Position numbers and translations under genes: made by a program
Part shown: in pieces, positions 13,981-14,535 of the stretch
Layout: each line of letters opens with the position of its first letter
How positions within the stretch are numbered: the first letter of the stretch is position 1
Origin: Thermoleophilia bacterium
GTDB taxonomy: Bacteria; Actinomycetota; Thermoleophilia; Gaiellales; JAICJC01
Direction: 5' to 3'
DNA length: 14,535 nucleotides
Assembly (NCBI GenBank): GCA_025928435.1
Contig: JAICJM010000091.1
Span: forward strand, 1-14,535
The notes under the pieces: model-generated
What the model was told of the DNA's origin: nothing
The model's database searches: none
The model's input: the letters and a program-made list of their open reading frames with translations, nothing else

Positions 13981-14535
13981 ATGCGCCGGGCATTCCTTGC
14001 GCTGTTCGTCGCAGCCGTCCTCGCATCCCCCGCGCCCGTGGCCGCCGCGCAGGCGCCGACGATCGTCCACGTCTGGCGGGCGAACCTCGACGCCGACGCC
14101 CACGTCGAGCACGTCCGCCTCATGCGGCAGCTCGAGCCCAACCCGTATGGCGGCACCCTCCCGATCCCGCGGCACTGGCTCCAGGTCGTCGACCGGGTCG
14201 GCGGGCATCTGGTGGTGGCCCGGATCTCACCCTTCGTCGAGCACCTGCAGCCCCGCTGGGTGAAGATCGGGGACTTCAACGCGCAGGGCCGCGCGCTGGT
14301 CTTCTACCACGGCTTCGACGGCAACGCGGGCGCGGTGCCCGTGTTCGCCGGCATCCGCCGCTGGACCGGGACCGCGAAGCAGCGGCTGTGGTCGTACGCG
14401 CCGCCGTTCCCGGTGCTCACGCACAACGGGCATCGGTATCGGTACGACTTCGGCAACGTCACGCTCGACAACCTCGCCGCCGCCGCCACACCCGGCCTGG
14501 AGGTGCACCTCGAGCAGGGCGAGGCCCGCCCGAGC
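13981..14535 (+). CDS. Secreted protein of unknown function (runs off the window)
   Basis: Open from ATG 13981 to the window end (185 codons, no stop). The N-terminus MRRAFLALFVAAVLASPAP continues to an Ala-rich AAAQ, a clear Sec-type signal peptide with cleavage expected near residues 23-24. The mature part is rich in Trp, His and aromatic residues, for example TIVHVWRANLDADAHVEHVR, GFDGNAGAVPVFAGIRRWTG and HNGHRYRYDFGNVTLDNL. I do not recognise a family and see no catalytic motif. The start is supported by GAGAGG a few bases upstream and by the promoter at 13917-13946. It could be an extracellular or envelope-associated protein. Confidence 0.8.
   Translation, partial: MRRAFLALFVAAVLASPAPVAAAQAPTIVHVWRANLDADAHVEHVRLMRQLEPNPYGGTLPIPRHWLQVVDRVGGHLVVARISPFVEHLQPRWVKIGDFNAQGRALVFYHGFDGNAGAVPVFAGIRRWTGTAKQRLWSYAPPFPVLTHNGHRYRYDFGNVTLDNLAAAATPGLEVHLEQGEARPS

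Overview
The window is GC-rich, densely coded DNA. Valine (GTG) starts and 4-base stop/start overlaps are frequent. Gene content and order (murJ-lepA-hemW-hrcA, dnaJ-prmA-rsmE-mtaB, and holA beside divergent rpsT) point to an actinobacterium. A deep branch such as the Thermoleophilia fits best, but that placement is an inference from gene order and composition, not from a database search.

Layout, left to right. (1) 1-3031, minus strand: mtaB (cut by the window edge), rsmE, prmA and dnaJ, transcribed from dnaJ towards mtaB and joined by 4-base overlaps. prmA carries a GC-rich palindrome read in frame as extra residues. (2) 3055-5406: a block between dnaJ and hrcA that does not belong to the usual heat-shock gene order. 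It holds an HTH-TPR regulator (minus), directly followed by a 36-residue peptide gene that begins like a secretion signal. Upstream lies a divergent regulatory region with palindromes, repeated TACTTGA sites and a good sigma70-type promoter. On the plus strand follow a possible 17-residue leader ORF, a strong hairpin, a frameshifted ABM-type monooxygenase gene, and a 201-bp MITE-like element with 22-bp terminal inverted repeats. (3) 5413-10909, minus: hrcA, hemW, lepA and murJ, read from murJ to hrcA. (4) 10937-11266, plus: promoter box, leader hairpin and rpsT. (5) 11241-13351, minus: Rrf2-family regulator, holA and a seven-helix membrane protein whose 3' end overlaps rpsT by 26 bp. (6) 13408-14535, plus: a CheW-domain protein, then a secreted protein with its own promoter and an inverted repeat around the -10 box, cut by the window edge.

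Most genes are core housekeeping: translation (mtaB, rsmE, prmA, lepA, rpsT), protein folding and its control (dnaJ, hrcA), haem trafficking (hemW), wall synthesis (murJ) and replication (holA). The most unusual part is 3055-5406. An HTH regulator with about nine TPRs, an adjacent short signal-like peptide gene and operator-like repeats at a divergent promoter resemble the RRNPP peptide-sensing systems of Firmicutes (PlcR, NprR, Rap, ComR). This is a hypothesis from architecture. Spacing suggests that dnaJ-prmA-rsmE-mtaB may be co-transcribed with the regulator and the peptide.
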